From Burkholderiaceae bacterium (lineage in GTDB: Bacteria > Pseudomonadota > Gammaproteobacteria > Burkholderiales > Burkholderiaceae_E): a DNA stretch of 64,000 nt. Made by a program: the position numbers and the translations under genes. The notes under the pieces were generated by a model, which was not told the origin of the DNA, made no database searches, and saw only the letters and a list, made by a program, of their open reading frames with translations. Shown one piece after another: positions 21,381 through 32,310 of this stretch. The stretch is taken from positions 1-64,000 of the forward strand of contig JAMLIN010000009.1 in NCBI GenBank assembly GCA_023954135.1, given 5' to 3'. Position 1 is the stretch's first letter, and the number at the start of each line of letters is the position of its first letter.

Positions 21381-21416
21381 AAACGCCGAATCCGTGGAAA
21401 ACGCCGGATCCGTGGA
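21381..21416. repeat. Tandem 18-bp direct repeat upstream of the second TRAP operon
   Basis: AAACGCCGAATCCGTGGA is followed immediately by AAACGCCGGATCCGTGGA, the copies differing at one base. The repeat lies in the 309-base gap between the TRAP binding-protein gene and the CoA-transferase gene. I see no gene in this gap. The repeat could be a regulator-binding array or a slippage product. Confidence 0.6.
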
Positions 21417-21576
21417 TTGCGTTGATACGGGGACAGCGCTGGGCGATCCGCGCGGGCGCAGTGCATCGGTGAATCGGCGCAAAGCATAGCCCTATTTGGG
21501 TAGCTTGTGCATCCGGGTTTCAACGGATCGCGAACCGGAATTACCCGATCAGTCGGCATGGCGCGGGCCAGTGGCA

Positions 21577-22797
21577 TCAGCCGGCGCTGCCGTCGACGAC
21601 CACCCCCTGCCGGACCAGCGTCGCGATGCGCTCCTCGTCGAGTCCGATCTCGGCGAGCACCTCGCGACTGTGCTCGCCGAGCGCCGGAGGCGGACGCAGG
21701 GCTGCCGGCGGATCGACCGGCGAAGTCAGCGGCAGCCCGATGAGCTCCACCTCCTCGTCGTGGCCACGCGGCCGGCCGGCCGACAGCAGCACGCTGCGCG
21801 GATCCAGGCGCGCCTCGGCGGTCGCATCGGCTATCGTGTTGATCTTCGAGATCGGCACGTTCCGCGCGGACAGACGGCGCGCCCAGCTGGCGGCGCTGTC
21901 GGCGGCGAAGGCCTTCGTCAGCACCTCGGTGAAGGCGTCGGCATTGGCGATCCTTGCCTGGGCCGTGGCGAAGCGCTCCTCGCGCAGGACATCGGCGATG
22001 CCGAGCTCGTCGCACAGGGCCTCGACCTGCGCCTGCTGCACCGCGGACGAGAGAACGACGCCGTCGCCGGTGCGAAACGCACCGGCACTCGGCGCCTTCG
22101 ACAGCGAGCTGTTGCCCATCAGCCCGCCGGGGATTCCCTCGACCAGGTACTGGGCGCAGGCCGCGTTCTGCAGCAACAGGCCGGAATCGAACATCGCCAC
22201 GTCGACCGCCTTGCCCTCGCCGGTGCGCTCCCGGCGCACGAGAGCGGAAGCGATTCCGAACGCAGCCGAAACGCCCGACATGGCATCGACCGGAAAGTAG
22301 CCGGTCCGGGTCGGCCCGGTTTCCGGATGGCCATTGTTGTCCATCATTCCGCTGGCCGCCTGGATCGCCCCGTCGTAGGCGGCCTCGGTCCGGCGGGCAC
22401 CGGTATTCCCGTAGCCGGTGATCGTGCACCAGACGATCCGGGGGTTGATCCTGCGCACGCTGTCGTAGTCGAGTCCGAGCCGCTCGACGACTCCGCTGCG
22501 ATAGTTGTGGATCAGCACGTCCGCGCCTTCTATGAGGCGGTGCACGAGAGCCTTGCCCTCGGGGTGCTTCATGTCCAGGCAGAGGCTGCGCTTGCCGATG
22601 TTCATGGCGAGAAAGCCCGGCGCCATGCCGATGCCGGAGAAGCGGCTCGGCAGCATCCGGTCGCGCATCTGGTCGCCGCCGGGCGGCTCGACCTTGATCA
22701 CGTCGGCCCCCAGCAGGGAGAGGTGCTGCGCCGCGAGCGGTCCGGCGATTACCTGCGAGAAATCCAGGACCCGGATTCCCTCGAAATCGAGCGCCAT
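21577..22797 (-). CDS. CaiB/BaiF family (class III) CoA-transferase
   Basis: The 406-residue product has the family opening 'GIRVLDFSQVIAGPLAAQHLSLLGADVIKVEPPGGDQMR', then 'FLAMNIGKRSLCLDMKHPEG' and Asp171 in 'TGYFPVDAMSG', which aligns with the acyl-carrying aspartate of formyl-CoA transferase. Class III enzymes move CoA between carboxylic acids by interlocked dimers. The acid pair is not evident. It lies upstream of the second TRAP operon on the same strand with a 309-base gap, so it may activate the acid taken up by that carrier, but that link is only positional. Confidence 0.88.
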   Translation of the reverse strand: MALDFEGIRVLDFSQVIAGPLAAQHLSLLGADVIKVEPPGGDQMRDRMLPSRFSGIGMAPGFLAMNIGKRSLCLDMKHPEGKALVHRLIEGADVLIHNYRSGVVERLGLDYDSVRRINPRIVWCTITGYGNTGARRTEAAYDGAIQAASGMMDNNGHPETGPTRTGYFPVDAMSGVSAAFGIASALVRRERTGEGKAVDVAMFDSGLLLQNAACAQYLVEGIPGGLMGNSSLSKAPSAGAFRTGDGVVLSSAVQQAQVEALCDELGIADVLREERFATAQARIANADAFTEVLTKAFAADSAASWARRLSARNVPISKINTIADATAEARLDPRSVLLSAGRPRGHDEEVELIGLPLTSPVDPPAALRPPPALGEHSREVLAEIGLDEERIATLVRQGVVVDGSAG

Positions 22798-22876
22798 CGA
22801 AACTCTCCACTGTCTCTTCGTTGTTCGCCGCGATCGCGCCGCGGCCGGCCACGCTGCTATGGCGTGGTCGGATTCC

Positions 22877-22968
22877 TGGCGGAGAGGGCGGGATTCGAAC
22901 CCGCGTCAGGGCGTAAACCCTGAACACGCTTTCCAGGCGTGCGATTTAAACCACTCATCCACCTCTCC
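22877..22968 (-). tRNA. tRNA-Ser(GGA)
   Basis: On the minus strand the acceptor arm GGAGAGG pairs with CCTCTCC, the anticodon loop reads CTGGAAA (anticodon GGA, decoding UCC/UCU), the long variable arm TTCAGGG...CCCTGA is that of a class II tRNA, and the T-arm has GGTTCGAATCC. GCCA is encoded at the 3' end. Length is 92 with CCA. Confidence 0.97.
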
Positions 22969-23023
22969 GGGAGCGGCGATTCTAGCAAACCCCTCCCCTT
23001 CGGGCACGGCGGGCGGCGAGGAT

Positions 23024-25084
23024 TCAGGAATCGAGGCGCGGATAGCGGATCCGCTCGACCAGGTTGCGGGTCTCGACGGACGGTTTCGGCGTGAGCAGGC
23101 TGACCACGATGATCACGGCGAAACCGACCGGCACCCCGAACACTCCCGCGGATATCGGATCGATGCCCCACCACAACCCGGTGACCGGCAGCTCCGCCGG
23201 TATCCCGTGGAAGAGCTCCCGCAGCCAGGGCTGGGTCCGGGTCATGTAGTAGAAGGTGACCCCGAAACCGGCCAGCATGCCCAGCGTCGCCCCGAGCCCG
23301 GTCGCCCGCTTCCAGAAGATGCCGAGAACCAGGGCGGGAAAGAAGCCGGATGCCGCGAACGAGAAGGCCGCCGAAACGAGGTGGAGGATGCCGGCTGGTC
23401 GCTGGGCCGCGGTGAGCGCCGCCACGACGGCGACCAGCAGCAGCAGGATCTTGGAGATCAGCACCCGCCGCGCGGTGGGCGCGCTCGGGTCGATCATCTT
23501 GTAGTACATGTCGTGCGACAGGGCGTTGGCGATCGTCAGCAGCAGCCCGTCGGCGGTCGACAGTGCCGCCGACAGCCCGCCGGCGGCGACCAGGCCGCTG
23601 ATGACGTAGGGCAGGCCCGCGATCTCCGGGGTCGCGAGGACCACGATGTCGTTGCCCAGAAGGATCTCGGCCGCCTGCACGATACCGTCGAGATTGACGT
23701 CCACGATGGACAGCACGCTCGAGTCGACCTTCTGCCACTGCCGGACCCAGCCCGGCAGGTCGCTGAACGCGGTGCCGACCACATCGTGATAGACGACGTA
23801 CTTGACCAGCACCGCCAGTGCCGGCGCCGTGAAATAGAGCAGGAAGATGAAGAACAGCGACCAGGTCACCGAGCTGCGGGCCTCGCGCACCGAGGGCGTG
23901 GTGTAGAAGCGCATCAGGATGTGCGGCAAGGCGGCGGTCCCGACCATCAGGCAGAAGACCAGCGCGAGGAAGTTCAGCCTTGCGGTATTGCGCTGCGCGG
24001 GGGTTTCGCCGGCGAAGGGCTCGCCGTGGCGGGCCAGCGGACCCGCCCGGCTGGCGAGCGCCGCTTCGGCTCGCCAGTGGGCGATGGCCGAATCGAGGTT
24101 CGCCGGATAGGCGGCCAGCGCCGCCTCGGCCGCCTTGATCCCATCCGGCACGCCGCCGGCCCTCGCCATCGCGGCCCGGCGATCGAGCTCGGCCGTCTCC
24201 CGCTCGAAGGTGGCCGGCGCATCGGCAAGTGATTCGGCGGCCCGGCTTGCCCGCTCCAGGAAGATCGCCCGCACCTCGATCTCGGCCGGATCGGCGATCA
24301 GCTGGTTCTCGATCTGCGTGATCTTCTTGAGCTGCTGGCCGTAGGCGAGCTGGGGAACGGGATTCCCGGTCTGCTGGATCGAGAGCCAGACGACGGGGAT
24401 CATGTAGGCGGCGATCAGGATGATGTACTGGGCGACCTGGGTCCAGGTGACCGCCTTCATGCCACCGAGGAAGGAGCACACCAGGATGCCCGCAAGCCCC
24501 AGGAAGATGCCGACCTGGAACTCGACCCCGGTCAGCCGCGTCGTCACCAGGCCGAGCCCGTAGATCTGCGCGACGACGTAGGTGAACGAGCACATGCAGG
24601 TGATGACGATCGCGACGATCCGCGGAATGTGGCCGCCATAGCGGGCGCCGAAGAAATCGGGGATGGTGAACCGGCCGAATTTCCGCAGATAGGGAGCGAG
24701 CAGCAGGGCCACCAGCACATAGCCGCCCGTCCAGCCCATCACGAAGGCCAGCCCCGAATAGCCGCCCGCATACAGGCCTCCGGCCAGCGAGATGAACGAG
24801 GCCGCCGACATCCAGTCGGCACCGGTCGCCATGCCGTTGAAGATCGCCGGCACCCGGCGGCCGGCGACGTAGTACTCGGCGGGATCGTTGGTCCGGCTGA
24901 TGATGCCGATGCCGGCGTAGACGAGGATCGTCGCGGCGAGGAAGATGTAGCCGATCGTCGTGCGCGGCATGCCCATCTGCTCGAAGATCGCCAGGGCCGC
25001 GACGAAGAGCGCGAAGCCGATCGTGTAGAGCGTGTAGACGCGCCATAGCTGCGCGGTGAGCGCGCGCTGCGACGCGCTGCTCAT
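23024..25084 (-). CDS. Sodium:solute symporter, VC_2705/ActP-like, large subunit
   Basis: The 686-residue protein is a solute:sodium symporter (SSS family): 'RTNDPAEYYVAGRRVPAIFNGMATGADWMSAASFISLAGGLYAGGYSGLAF' is the sodium-site region and 'GGLSAALSTADGLLLTIANALSHDMYYK' a late conserved helix. A hydrophilic, helical insert of about 130 residues (roughly 225-355) splits the membrane part; this is typical of the VC_2705 subgroup that is always paired with a DUF4212 subunit. Likely substrates are acetate or similar short acids. The ATG at 25084 overlaps the DUF4212 stop by 4 nt; longer frames upstream are antisense noise. Last gene of an operon that begins with acs. Confidence 0.9.
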   Translation of the reverse strand: MSSASQRALTAQLWRVYTLYTIGFALFVAALAIFEQMGMPRTTIGYIFLAATILVYAGIGIISRTNDPAEYYVAGRRVPAIFNGMATGADWMSAASFISLAGGLYAGGYSGLAFVMGWTGGYVLVALLLAPYLRKFGRFTIPDFFGARYGGHIPRIVAIVITCMCSFTYVVAQIYGLGLVTTRLTGVEFQVGIFLGLAGILVCSFLGGMKAVTWTQVAQYIILIAAYMIPVVWLSIQQTGNPVPQLAYGQQLKKITQIENQLIADPAEIEVRAIFLERASRAAESLADAPATFERETAELDRRAAMARAGGVPDGIKAAEAALAAYPANLDSAIAHWRAEAALASRAGPLARHGEPFAGETPAQRNTARLNFLALVFCLMVGTAALPHILMRFYTTPSVREARSSVTWSLFFIFLLYFTAPALAVLVKYVVYHDVVGTAFSDLPGWVRQWQKVDSSVLSIVDVNLDGIVQAAEILLGNDIVVLATPEIAGLPYVISGLVAAGGLSAALSTADGLLLTIANALSHDMYYKMIDPSAPTARRVLISKILLLLVAVVAALTAAQRPAGILHLVSAAFSFAASGFFPALVLGIFWKRATGLGATLGMLAGFGVTFYYMTRTQPWLRELFHGIPAELPVTGLWWGIDPISAGVFGVPVGFAVIIVVSLLTPKPSVETRNLVERIRYPRLDS

Positions 25085-25353
25085 TCGCCGTCCTCTTCGT
25101 CGACCCCGAACTCGCGGTCGAGCCGGTCCATCAGCCGGGCGTACACCCAGATGATCAGCACGTAGACGATCGGCGCGCCTTGCGCCCCCACCCAGAAAGC
25201 GAACGGCCAGCCGAAGAAGTCGAAGCTCAGCTCGCGGGCGAAGGCGGCCACGACATAGCTGACGACGAACCAGACGAGGAGCAGGCTCCCGGTGATGAGC
25301 AGGTTGCGCCGCCAGTAGCGGCGCAGGTTCTCGGGAGTGATTTCGGGCCGCAC
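25081..25353 (-). CDS. DUF4212 small subunit of the symporter
   Basis: This 90-residue protein has two membrane helices (about 16-37 and 45-66) with the family region 'YWRRNLLITGSLLLVWFVVSY' and 'FFGWPFAFWVGAQGAPIVYVLIIWVYARLMDRLDREFGV'. It is the DUF4212 partner of the VC_2705-type symporter, equivalent in position to YjcH beside ActP in E. coli. I place the start at the GTG at 25353, which gives the family's usual length, 5 nt after the stop of the preceding gene; an ATG at 25407 would overlap that gene. Its stop overlaps the symporter ATG. Confidence 0.85.
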   Translation of the reverse strand: MRPEITPENLRRYWRRNLLITGSLLLVWFVVSYVVAAFARELSFDFFGWPFAFWVGAQGAPIVYVLIIWVYARLMDRLDREFGVDEEDGE

Positions 25354-25358
25354 CGGGG

Positions 25359-25634
25359 TCAGGCCACGCAATGGAGCTTCTGCTTGGCAAGCACCAGCCC
25401 CACCCACAGAGCGAGGCCGACGAGAAAGCCGAGCAGCGACCCATGGCGCTGCGCCACGGCCGGCGAGAGGGCACGGCCGATGCGAGTGAGCGGCGAGGTC
25501 AGGAAGCGGATGCCCCGGTAGACCGGGTTGTCCTCATGTCGTCCGAAGCTCAGCAGCCGCACCGCATACTGCGCGAGATAGAACAGTAGCGCCATCTCGG
25601 CCACCGCCTTCGCCGCGACCACGGCAAAGCACAT
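25359..25634 (-). CDS. Small membrane protein of unknown function
   Basis: I do not recognise a named family in this 91-residue protein. It has a hydrophobic N-terminal helix (about 2-26), a polar middle 'SFGRHEDNPVYRGIRFLTSPLTRIGRALSP' and a second helix (68-84). The pattern NPVYRxIRFLTSP with two helices recalls YggT-like proteins, but that is weak. It lies between acs (126 bases) and the DUF4212 gene (5 bases) and is probably co-transcribed with the symporter genes. Confidence 0.65.
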   Translation of the reverse strand: MCFAVVAAKAVAEMALLFYLAQYAVRLLSFGRHEDNPVYRGIRFLTSPLTRIGRALSPAVAQRHGSLLGFLVGLALWVGLVLAKQKLHCVA

Positions 25635-25760
25635 CAGGACGCCCGTCCCTGGCCTGCGGGCGGGCGGCGACGCGGGCCGGCGCCCTGCCCGTCCCGCGTC
25701 CCTTCATCGAGCCTGATGGCTTGCAAGCGCCGGCCGTTCTCGGGTTCGTTCGCAGGTTCT

Positions 25761-27740
<1,980 letters not shown>

Positions 27741-27803
27741 GTCTTCCTCCTCTTGTTCGCTCGTATTTTCACCCGTGGCACCGCCGATCCAACATAGGGC
27801 GGG

Positions 27804-27825
27804 CGGCTTACGATCGGCTTACGAT
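27804..27825. repeat. Tandem 11-bp repeat between acs and fumarase genes
   Basis: CGGCTTACGAT occurs twice back to back in the 208-base divergent gap between acs and the fumarase gene. Equal spacing of one helical turn would suit a regulator that binds side by side. Confidence 0.45.
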
Positions 27826-27884
27826 ACGCGCCCGCCGGCGCCAAGGCCAGTCTCCCTGCCCGGCGAAGCGCTTTTCGGCTGGGC

Positions 27885-27890
27885 TAGAAT
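27885..27890 (+). promoter_or_regulatory. Candidate -10 box of the fumarase gene
   Basis: TAGAAT matches 5 of 6 consensus bases and lies about 60 bases ahead of the fumarase ATG. A clear -35 element is not visible. Confidence 0.35.
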
Positions 27891-27948
27891 CCCCGTGGAC
27901 GGCCTTCGCGGCCGTGCCTCGCATTCCCCGCACCGAGGATACTCCGCC

Positions 27949-29472
27949 ATGACCGTCATCAAGCCCGACGACCTGATCGAATCGGTGGCCGCCGGCCTGC
28001 AGTTCATCAGCTACTACCACCCCGCCGACTACATCGAGCACCTGGCGCGGGCCTACAAGGTGGAGCAGAGCCCCGCCGCGCGCGACGCCATCGAGCAGAT
28101 CCTGACCAACTCGAGGATCTGCGCCGAGGGCCACCGGCCGATCTGCCAGGACACCGGCATCGTCAACGTCTACCTCAAGGTCGGCATGGACGTCCGCTTC
28201 GAGGGCTTCCCCGGCTCGGTGAGCGACGCGGTCAACGAGGGCGTGCGACGCGGCTACACGAACCCTGACAACACCCTCAGGGCCTCGGTGGTCGCCGACC
28301 CCCATTTCGAGCGCAAGAACACCCGCGACAACACCCCGGCGGTGATCCACTACGAGATCGTTCCCGGCGACAAGGTCGACGTCACGATCGCCGCCAAGGG
28401 TGGCGGCTCCGAGAACAAGTCGAAGTTCGTGATGCTCAACCCGTCGGACTCGATCGTCGACTGGGTGCTCAAGACGGTTCCGACGATGGGCGCCGGCTGG
28501 TGCCCGCCGGGCATGCTCGGCATCGGCATCGGGGGCACGGCCGAGAAGGCGATGATGCTCGCCAAGGAATCGCTCATGGAGCCGCTCGACATGTACGAGC
28601 TGCTGCAGCGAGGACCCTCGTCGAAGCTCGAGGAGCTGCGCATCGAGCTCTACGAGAAGGTCAACGCGCTCGGCATCGGCGCCCAGGGCCTCGGCGGCCT
28701 GACCACGGTGCTCGATGTCAAGATCGCGACCTACCCGACCCATGCGGCCTCCAAGCCCGTGGCGATGATCCCGAACTGCGCGGCCTCCCGCCATGCCCAT
28801 TTCGTGCTCGACGGCAGCGGCCCCGCCTACTGCGAGCCGCCCGATCTCTCGATCTGGCCGGACGTGGACTGGCGGCCCGACTACGAGAAATCCCTGCGGG
28901 TCGACCTGGACACCCTCACGCCCGGGCAGGTGGCGTCGTGGAAGCCAGGCCAGACCCTGCTGCTGTCGGGCCGCATGCTCACTGGGCGCGATGCCGCGCA
29001 CAAGCGCATCCAGGAGATGCTCGAACGCGGCGAGGAGCTTCCGGTCGACTTCCGCAACCGGGTCATCTATTACGTCGGCCCGGTCGATCCGGTGCGTGAC
29101 GAAGTCGTCGGACCGGCGGGGCCGACCACCTCGACGCGGATGGACAAGTTCACCGACATGATGCTTTCGCGCACCGGCCTGATCGCCATGGTCGGCAAGG
29201 CCGAGCGCGGCCCCGTCGCGATCGAGGCGATCCGCAAGCACCGGGCCGCCTACCTGATGGCGGTCGGGGGCGCGGCCTATCTCGTCTCCAGGGCGATCCG
29301 CGGCTCGCGGGTGCTCGCCTTCGAGGATCTCGGGATGGAAGCGATCTACGAGTTCGACGTCCGGGACATGCCGGTCACGGTGGCCGTCGATGCCACCGGC
29401 GAATCGGTCCACCAGACCGGCCCGCGCGAATGGCAGGCTCGTATCGGGAAGATCCCCGTCACCGTGGCGTGA
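27949..29472 (+). CDS. fumA: Class I (iron-sulfur) fumarate hydratase
   Basis: The 507-residue product spans both halves of a FumA/FumB-type fumarase: N-terminal domain with 'AEGHRPICQDTGIVNVYLKVG' (first cluster Cys), 'TRDNTPAVIHYEIVPGDKVDVTIAAKGGGSENKSKF', two further cysteines in 'GAGWCPPGMLGIGIGGTAEKAM' and 'IPNCAASRHAHFVLDG', and the C-terminal swivel domain 'VIYYVGPVDPVRDEVVGPAGPTTSTRMDKFTD'. It interconverts fumarate and malate in the TCA cycle using a [4Fe-4S] cluster. GAGGAT precedes the ATG. Its last 14 bases overlap the 3' end of the convergent amidase gene. Lack of iscSU nearby is noted elsewhere. Confidence 0.95.
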   Translation: MTVIKPDDLIESVAAGLQFISYYHPADYIEHLARAYKVEQSPAARDAIEQILTNSRICAEGHRPICQDTGIVNVYLKVGMDVRFEGFPGSVSDAVNEGVRRGYTNPDNTLRASVVADPHFERKNTRDNTPAVIHYEIVPGDKVDVTIAAKGGGSENKSKFVMLNPSDSIVDWVLKTVPTMGAGWCPPGMLGIGIGGTAEKAMMLAKESLMEPLDMYELLQRGPSSKLEELRIELYEKVNALGIGAQGLGGLTTVLDVKIATYPTHAASKPVAMIPNCAASRHAHFVLDGSGPAYCEPPDLSIWPDVDWRPDYEKSLRVDLDTLTPGQVASWKPGQTLLLSGRMLTGRDAAHKRIQEMLERGEELPVDFRNRVIYYVGPVDPVRDEVVGPAGPTTSTRMDKFTDMMLSRTGLIAMVGKAERGPVAIEAIRKHRAAYLMAVGGAAYLVSRAIRGSRVLAFEDLGMEAIYEFDVRDMPVTVAVDATGESVHQTGPREWQARIGKIPVTVA

Positions 29473-30919
29473 GTGGCGGGCGCCGGATGCTCCAGTCGGT
29501 CGCGGCCTCGTAGGCGGCCGCAACCTGGAAGCACTGGTCCTCGCGGTGCTTCGGCGCGACCAGCTGCATCGCGATCGGCAGGCCGTCGTCGCTGAATCCG
29601 CAGGGCAGCACGATCGCCGGCTGCTGGGTCAGGTTGAAGGGCCAGGAGAACGGCGTCCACCAGGCCCAGTCGTGCTCGGGCCCGGCTCCGATCTCCGCCG
29701 GCCGGGGCGGCGCGTACAGGCCGACCTCGAAGGGCAGCACCGCGGTCGCCGGCGTCAGCAGCAGATCGAAGCGGCGGGCGAATCGCACCATGCCGAAGGC
29801 GATGGCGGCCCGGGTCGTCTGCGCGTCGAGAAAGTCGGCCAGGGTGTACTGCGCGGCCTGCTCGACCACCCCACGCAGGCCGGGATCGAGGAGCGCGTAC
29901 TTTTCCGGGGGCAACCGGTGCAGCAGCTGGCGCGCCGAGGAGAACCAGTGAACCCTGAAGGCATGCTCGCCATCGGGGATGTCCGGGTCGGCCTGCTCGA
30001 CGATCGCGCCGAGATCCCCGAGCCGCCCGGCCGCCGCCGCGACCGCGGCCTCGATCCGTGGATCGACGTAGCGCGCATGCCGCAGGCGAGGGCTGAACCC
30101 GATCCGCATTCCGGCGAGCGGTCGGGATGCGCCACCATGGGCCAGCACCCGATCGACGCCGGCGACCCAGTCGGGTATCGGCCCGGGCAGCGCCAGCCAG
30201 TCGCGGTCATCGAAACCGGCGAGCACCCCCAGCATCAGGGCGCAGTCGCGCACGTTGCGGGCATGCGGCCCGATATGGGCGACGGTGCCCATCGGCGAAT
30301 GCGGGTGGGCCGGCACCCGGCCGAACTGGGCCTTGATGCCGACGGTCCCGGTGAACGCCGCCGGAATGCGGATCGAACCGCCCCCGTCGGTTCCCAACGC
30401 CAGCGGCCCGAGCCCGGCGGCAAGCGCCGCCACCGCGCCTCCCGAGGACCCGCCCGGGGTGCGATCGAGCCGCCAGGGGTTGCGGGTGATCCCGGTCAGG
30501 GCCGAATCGGTCGAGCCGCGCCAGCCGAACTCGGGCGTGGTCGTCTTGCCGAGCAGCACCGCGCCGGCCTCGCGCAGCCGGGCGACCACCGGCGCATCGT
30601 TCTCCCAGGGCCCCGCCGGATCGATCGTGAGGGAACCCTTCAGGGTGGGCCAGCCGCGGGCGTCGATCAGGTCCTTGACGGTCGCCGGCACGCCGTCGAG
30701 CGGGCCCATCGGCTCGCGACGCCGCCAGCGCTCGGTCGAGGCGGCCGCCTGCGCGAGCGCGCCCTGCGCGTCGACGAGGCAGAAAGCGTTGATCGACGGA
30801 TCGACCGCCTCGATCCGGCGCAGGATGGCCTCGGTGACCTCGACGGGCGTCAGGCTGCCCGCCGCATAGGCGGCCACCAGCTCGCTCGCGCCGAGCCAGC
30901 CGATCGTCTCGTCGTCCAT
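29459..30919 (-). CDS. Amidase signature family hydrolase
   Basis: The 486-residue enzyme has the amidase-signature Ser-cisSer-Lys triad: Lys82 in 'GVPATVKDLIDARG', Ser158 in 'TPGGSSGGAVAALAAG' and Ser182 in 'GTDGGGSIRIPAAFTG', with the standard 24-residue gap between the serines. Several stretches resemble 6-aminohexanoate cyclic-dimer hydrolases and related linear-amide amidases; it lacks a gatB/gatC context, so it is not GatA. I use the ATG at 30919, which follows GGAGGAGGGG; a start seven codons earlier would read through that ribosome site. It overlaps the fumarase 3' end by 14 nt. Confidence 0.88.
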   Translation of the reverse strand: MDDETIGWLGASELVAAYAAGSLTPVEVTEAILRRIEAVDPSINAFCLVDAQGALAQAAASTERWRRREPMGPLDGVPATVKDLIDARGWPTLKGSLTIDPAGPWENDAPVVARLREAGAVLLGKTTTPEFGWRGSTDSALTGITRNPWRLDRTPGGSSGGAVAALAAGLGPLALGTDGGGSIRIPAAFTGTVGIKAQFGRVPAHPHSPMGTVAHIGPHARNVRDCALMLGVLAGFDDRDWLALPGPIPDWVAGVDRVLAHGGASRPLAGMRIGFSPRLRHARYVDPRIEAAVAAAAGRLGDLGAIVEQADPDIPDGEHAFRVHWFSSARQLLHRLPPEKYALLDPGLRGVVEQAAQYTLADFLDAQTTRAAIAFGMVRFARRFDLLLTPATAVLPFEVGLYAPPRPAEIGAGPEHDWAWWTPFSWPFNLTQQPAIVLPCGFSDDGLPIAMQLVAPKHREDQCFQVAAAYEAATDWSIRRPPLTPR

Positions 30920-30962
30920 GTCCCCTCCTCCGGTCGGCACGCCCGGGTGAGCATGCCTGTGT

Positions 30963-32267
30963 TCAGTCGGCGCAGGCGAGGCCGGCGGACCGGCCCCGCT
31001 CGATGTCGATCCGCAAGAGGATCAGCAGCCCGATCACGAAGAACGAGCCGGTCACCAGGATGGCGAGGCGGTGGTTTCCCCCGGTCGCCCAGGTCACCGC
31101 GCCGTAGGTGAGCGGGCCGACGATCGCCGCGACCCGGGTCGCCAGCGCCCACATGCCATAGAACTCGGCGACCCGGCGTGCCGGCGCGAGCAGGCCGACG
31201 ATCGCCCTGCCCGCCGACTGCGACGATCCCATGCACAGGCCGGCCAGGGCGGCCGCCCCCCAGAACGTCGCGCGGTCGGTGGCGATGGCGGCCAGCAGGC
31301 TCATCAGGATCCAGCCGACCAGGGTCAGGCCGAGCGCCGGCCTATGACCGATCCGGTCCTGCAGGTAGCCGAAACCGAAGGCGCCGAGCGCCGAGGCGAT
31401 GTTCACCAGGAAGATCAGGCTCATCGTCTCCACCTGCGAGAAGTTCATCGCCTGCTCGGCGTACACCGCCGCCAGCGCGATGACGACCGCGATGCCCGCC
31501 TGGTAGAAGAAGCCGCAGTAGAGCAGGCCGACGAAGTCGTCGAATTCCCGCACCCGCTGCCAGTAGTGCCGGATGCGGCCGAGCGGCGCCGCCGATATCG
31601 CCGCGGGCGAAGCGCCCGGCGCGGCGCCGGCGCGCTCGCGCAGGATCAGGAACACCGGGATGGCCGCCAGCCCGTACACCGTTGCGGTGATCCACATTGT
31701 GACCGGGACGAACTCGGCCGCCCCGGCCCCCGCCTTCTGGGCGCTGAGGACCCAGGCGAGCGACAGGCCGAGCGTCAGCATGCCGCCGAAGTAGCCGAAG
31801 CTCCAGCCCCAGCCCGACACCTTGCCGAGCGCGGCGGGCCGGGCCAGCTCGGGAAGGAAGGCGGCGATCAGCATGTCGCCGATCACGTAGCAGTAGTTGG
31901 AGACGATGACGAGCAGGAGCGCGAACGCGATCTCGCCGGGACCGATCAGCCCGAGCGCGGCGGTGGCGACGATGCAGACCGCCGTCGCCATCGCGAGCAT
32001 GGTCTTCTTGTCGCCGCGCCGGTCGCCGCGCGCCCCGATCGCCGGCGCGGTCAGGATCACCAGCAGGCTGGAGAACGCCAGAGCGGCCGTCCATGCGAAG
32101 GTGGCCCAGGCGGCGTTGCCGGCGACCACCCCGACGAAGTAGGCATTGAATACGGCGGTCAGGACGACCGTGGTGTAGCCCGAGTTGGCGAAGTCGTACA
32201 TCGACCACGCGAACACCTCGCGACCGCGGACGCCCGGGTTCAGTGCCGAGCGGTCGAACAGCGCCAT
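30963..32267 (-). CDS. MFS transporter, UMF1/Atg22-like
   Basis: The 434-residue protein has about 12 membrane helices and the UMF1-type opening 'EVFAWSMYDFANSGYTTVVLTAVFNAYFV', which is characteristic of Atg22-like major facilitators. The family is linked to amino acid or small-solute efflux, but no bacterial substrate is firm. The ATG at 32267 is preceded by GGGGGAG; the frame is open a further 51 codons upstream without family similarity. It is 43 nt ahead of the amidase gene on the same strand, so it might move the amidase substrate or product. Confidence 0.85.
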   Translation of the reverse strand: MALFDRSALNPGVRGREVFAWSMYDFANSGYTTVVLTAVFNAYFVGVVAGNAAWATFAWTAALAFSSLLVILTAPAIGARGDRRGDKKTMLAMATAVCIVATAALGLIGPGEIAFALLLVIVSNYCYVIGDMLIAAFLPELARPAALGKVSGWGWSFGYFGGMLTLGLSLAWVLSAQKAGAGAAEFVPVTMWITATVYGLAAIPVFLILRERAGAAPGASPAAISAAPLGRIRHYWQRVREFDDFVGLLYCGFFYQAGIAVVIALAAVYAEQAMNFSQVETMSLIFLVNIASALGAFGFGYLQDRIGHRPALGLTLVGWILMSLLAAIATDRATFWGAAALAGLCMGSSQSAGRAIVGLLAPARRVAEFYGMWALATRVAAIVGPLTYGAVTWATGGNHRLAILVTGSFFVIGLLILLRIDIERGRSAGLACAD

Positions 32268-32310
32268 GTCCAGGCTCCCCCGATTCCGGTCTGGGGATTG
32301 TAGGGGGTTC

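Noticed and set aside
23024-25474. Longer start for the symporter gene at 25474
   Set aside because: The extra 130 codons overlap the DUF4212 and small membrane genes; the ATG at 25084 is coupled to the DUF4212 stop.
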